A stretch of DNA of 64,000 bases from contig JABZFM010000012.1 of assembly GCA_014237465.1 (NCBI GenBank), positions 34,361-98,360 on the forward strand, written 5' to 3'. The first letter of the stretch is position 1; every line of letters starts with the position of its first letter. Shown here one piece after another: positions 62,697 through 64,000 of the stretch. Origin of the DNA: Desulfobacteraceae bacterium (GTDB lineage: Bacteria > Desulfobacterota > Desulfobacteria > Desulfobacterales > Desulfosalsimonadaceae). The notes under the pieces were generated by a model. The model did not search any database and was not told the origin of the DNA. It was given only the letters and a program-made list of their open reading frames with translations. The translations under genes and the position numbers were made by a program.

Positions 62697-63292
62697 TGAA
62701 GAAAAAATTTATCGTTGCGATAACCGGTGCGTCCGGCAGCATTTACGGGCTTCGGCTGATCTCCGCCCTGATAAAATTCCCGGTCGACTTGTTCGTGCTC
62801 ATATCAAATTCCGGCAGACAGGTTACGGCACATGAAACGGATTTTAAATCCGGCCCCATTGCCGGGTACCTGGAAAAAGCCGGCGAAGTGTTCCATGAAC
62901 AGGCGATTCTGACAGAAGTCGACCCATCTGATTTTTTTGCCCCCATTGCCAGTGGGTCATTTCAGCACACCGGCATGGTTATTGCCCCCTGTTCCATGAA
63001 CACCCTGGCTGCCATATCTTCCGGAATCACAGATAACCTGATCCACCGAGCAGCAGACGTTTGTTTAAAGGAAAAACGCACCCTGGTCCTGCTGCCAAGA
63101 GAGACGCCGTTCAGCTTGATTCATTTAAAAAACATGACCCGGGCCGCGGAAGCCGGCGCAATCATCATGCCCCCGTCACCGGGATTTTACACCCGTCCCG
63201 CAACCATCGAGAACCTTGTGGATTCGATGGTGGCAAGGGCGCTTGATCATCTTCATTTGAATCATGATTTATCGCCGCGCTGGGGGAGTTAA
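62696..63292 (+). CDS. ubiX: UbiX-type flavin prenyltransferase
   Basis: The 198-aa protein has FMN-binding VAITGASGSIYGLRLI, IAPCSMNTLAAISSG and RETPFSLIHLKNM, all UbiX signatures. It prenylates FMN to make prFMN, the cofactor of UbiD-type decarboxylases; the partner UbiD is not in this window. ATG 62696 shares a base with the ubiA stop; an in-frame ATG at 62687 would add three residues. Confidence 0.95.
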   Translation: MKKKFIVAITGASGSIYGLRLISALIKFPVDLFVLISNSGRQVTAHETDFKSGPIAGYLEKAGEVFHEQAILTEVDPSDFFAPIASGSFQHTGMVIAPCSMNTLAAISSGITDNLIHRAADVCLKEKRTLVLLPRETPFSLIHLKNMTRAAEAGAIIMPPSPGFYTRPATIENLVDSMVARALDHLHLNHDLSPRWGS

Positions 63293-63376
63293 GTCTGCCT
63301 TTAACCAAAAATTATAATCCTATGTCCTAATCATAATCGTACCCGGAAATAGAAAATTAAGAATTGAAAATTCAAC

Positions 63377-64000
63377 ATGTTAAAAATAAACTCATCTCAT
63401 CATAATGAATCATGGAACGACCTGCTTGCTGACAGTATTGTCACCGCTGATGCGCTTTCGGATTTTTTGCCGATTGATCAAAAAATTATCAAACAAGTGA
63501 CACATAAATATCCCATGCGGATCAACCCGTATTTTTTATCCCTGCTACAGAAGCCCGATGATCCCATGTGGAAACAGGTGGTCCCGGATATAGCGGAGCT
63601 GGATCAGGAAATTTTTTTAAAACCCGATCCGCTTTGTGAAGAGCCCCAGTCTCCTGTGCCGAACCTGATTCACCGGTACCCGGATCGGGTGGTTTTTATG
63701 GTGTCCAATCAATGTGCGCTCTATTGCCGGCATTGTATGCGCAAACGAAGGTTCGGGCAGGAAAAACAAGTTTCCGAAAGCGATGTTGATCAGGCAATTG
63801 CATATATCCGGTCCAATTTAACAATCCGGGATGTGATCCTTTCCGGCGGCGATCCCCTGATGTTGAGCAATGACCGGTTGGAGAAAATTTTATCTCAAAT
63901 CCATCAAATACCGCATGTTGAGATGATAAGAATCCATACCCGGATACCGTGCGTTTTGCCCCGGCGTATCGACAAATCTTTAGGTGACATGTTAAAACAG
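63377..64000 (+). CDS. KamA-family radical SAM protein, 3' end outside window
   Basis: 208 codons are open to the right edge. The lysine 2,3-aminomutase-like features are PMRINPYFLSL, RYPDRVVFMVSNQCALYCRHC with the C113-x3-C117-x2-C120 cluster motif, ILSGGDPLML and IRIHTRIPCVLP. The PLP-binding Lys lies in the missing C-terminus, so aminomutase, EpmB-like or another activity cannot be told apart. It follows ubiX by 84 bp. Confidence 0.9.
   Translation, partial: MLKINSSHHNESWNDLLADSIVTADALSDFLPIDQKIIKQVTHKYPMRINPYFLSLLQKPDDPMWKQVVPDIAELDQEIFLKPDPLCEEPQSPVPNLIHRYPDRVVFMVSNQCALYCRHCMRKRRFGQEKQVSESDVDQAIAYIRSNLTIRDVILSGGDPLMLSNDRLEKILSQIHQIPHVEMIRIHTRIPCVLPRRIDKSLGDMLKQ

Noticed and set aside
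1..64000. CRISPR arrays, rRNA genes, insertion sequences, prophage or integrase genes
   Set aside because: I looked for regularly spaced repeats, rRNA signatures and transposase or integrase motifs and saw none; the repeats present are single inverted-repeat elements.

Overview
The window looks like about 64 kb of chromosome from an anaerobic, Gram-negative deltaproteobacterium of the sulfate-reducer type (Desulfobacterota, probably Desulfobacterales). This is an inference from a complete DAP-type dcw cluster, an Rnf cluster preceded by an eight-haem cytochrome c, a CarD/RluD/pyrophosphatase/Prs neighbourhood, an AmrS-like radical SAM enzyme, hybrid histidine kinases, and several families of hairpin-forming intergenic repeats. 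No rRNA, CRISPR array, transposase or prophage is visible.

Layout. (1) 1-6.1 kb is an accessory patch: a 5'-truncated beta-CASP nuclease, a decayed relBE pair fused to a SEC-C-type fragment, an intact vapBC, a methyltransferase-like protein, a PaaK/CapK-type adenylate-forming enzyme and a second PIN/Phd toxin-antitoxin pair. (2) 6.7-15.4 kb holds a YgiN-like monooxygenase, an MBL hydrolase, two large hybrid histidine kinases (the second with a duplicated, unrecognised N-terminal module), NhaA and a cytidylate-kinase-like protein. (3) 15.7-33.4 kb is the division and cell-wall cluster mraZ-rsmH-(small Cys-rich ORF)-ftsL-ftsI-murE-murF-mraY-murD-ftsW-murG-murC-murB-ftsQ-ftsA-ftsZ, with a promoter and three phased MraZ boxes in front and a strong terminator behind. 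(4) 33.7-40.7 kb is cytochrome c plus rnfCDGEAB, in an unusual form. (5) 40.7-53.3 kb holds a cNMP-binding-domain protein, an unknown protein, and on the minus strand rluD, carD, hppA, pth, rplY, prs, tRNA-Gln, ispE, a DUF1844 gene, serA, a GGDEF remnant and a phosphohexomutase. (6) 53.5-59.7 kb, minus strand, holds rtcB-archease-moeA/PBP fusion, moeA, a dapF homologue and a small Cys-rich protein. (7) 60-64 kb, plus strand, holds a methyltransferase, AmrS-like radical SAM, UbiA-like prenyltransferase, UbiX and a KamA-family radical SAM enzyme that runs off the edge.

Most interesting point: the Rnf cluster appears rewired. RnfC keeps its SLBB region and two 4Fe-4S motifs but lacks the usual glycine-rich NADH/FMN motif. 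RnfD lacks the Thr-containing flavinylation motif. RnfB is fused to a GltD/NfnB-like FAD/NAD(P)H oxidoreductase, and a cytochrome c with eight CxxCH motifs sits at the front. This suggests that pyridine-nucleotide chemistry has moved from RnfC to RnfB. Other notable points are a DapF homologue with Ser in place of both catalytic Cys, a duplicated sensor module, two tiny Cys-rich proteins, and hairpin repeats whose ends contain the stop codons of serA, rtcB and rluD.

How the genes work together: regions 3 and 5 supply peptidoglycan, division, ribosome and tRNA functions. Rnf and HppA form the energy-coupling part (ferredoxin-linked ion pumping and PPi-driven proton pumping). moeA and the moeA/PBP fusion serve molybdenum or tungsten cofactor synthesis, as expected for an anaerobe rich in formate dehydrogenase-type enzymes. 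ubiA/ubiX suggest menaquinone synthesis, probably by the futalosine route.
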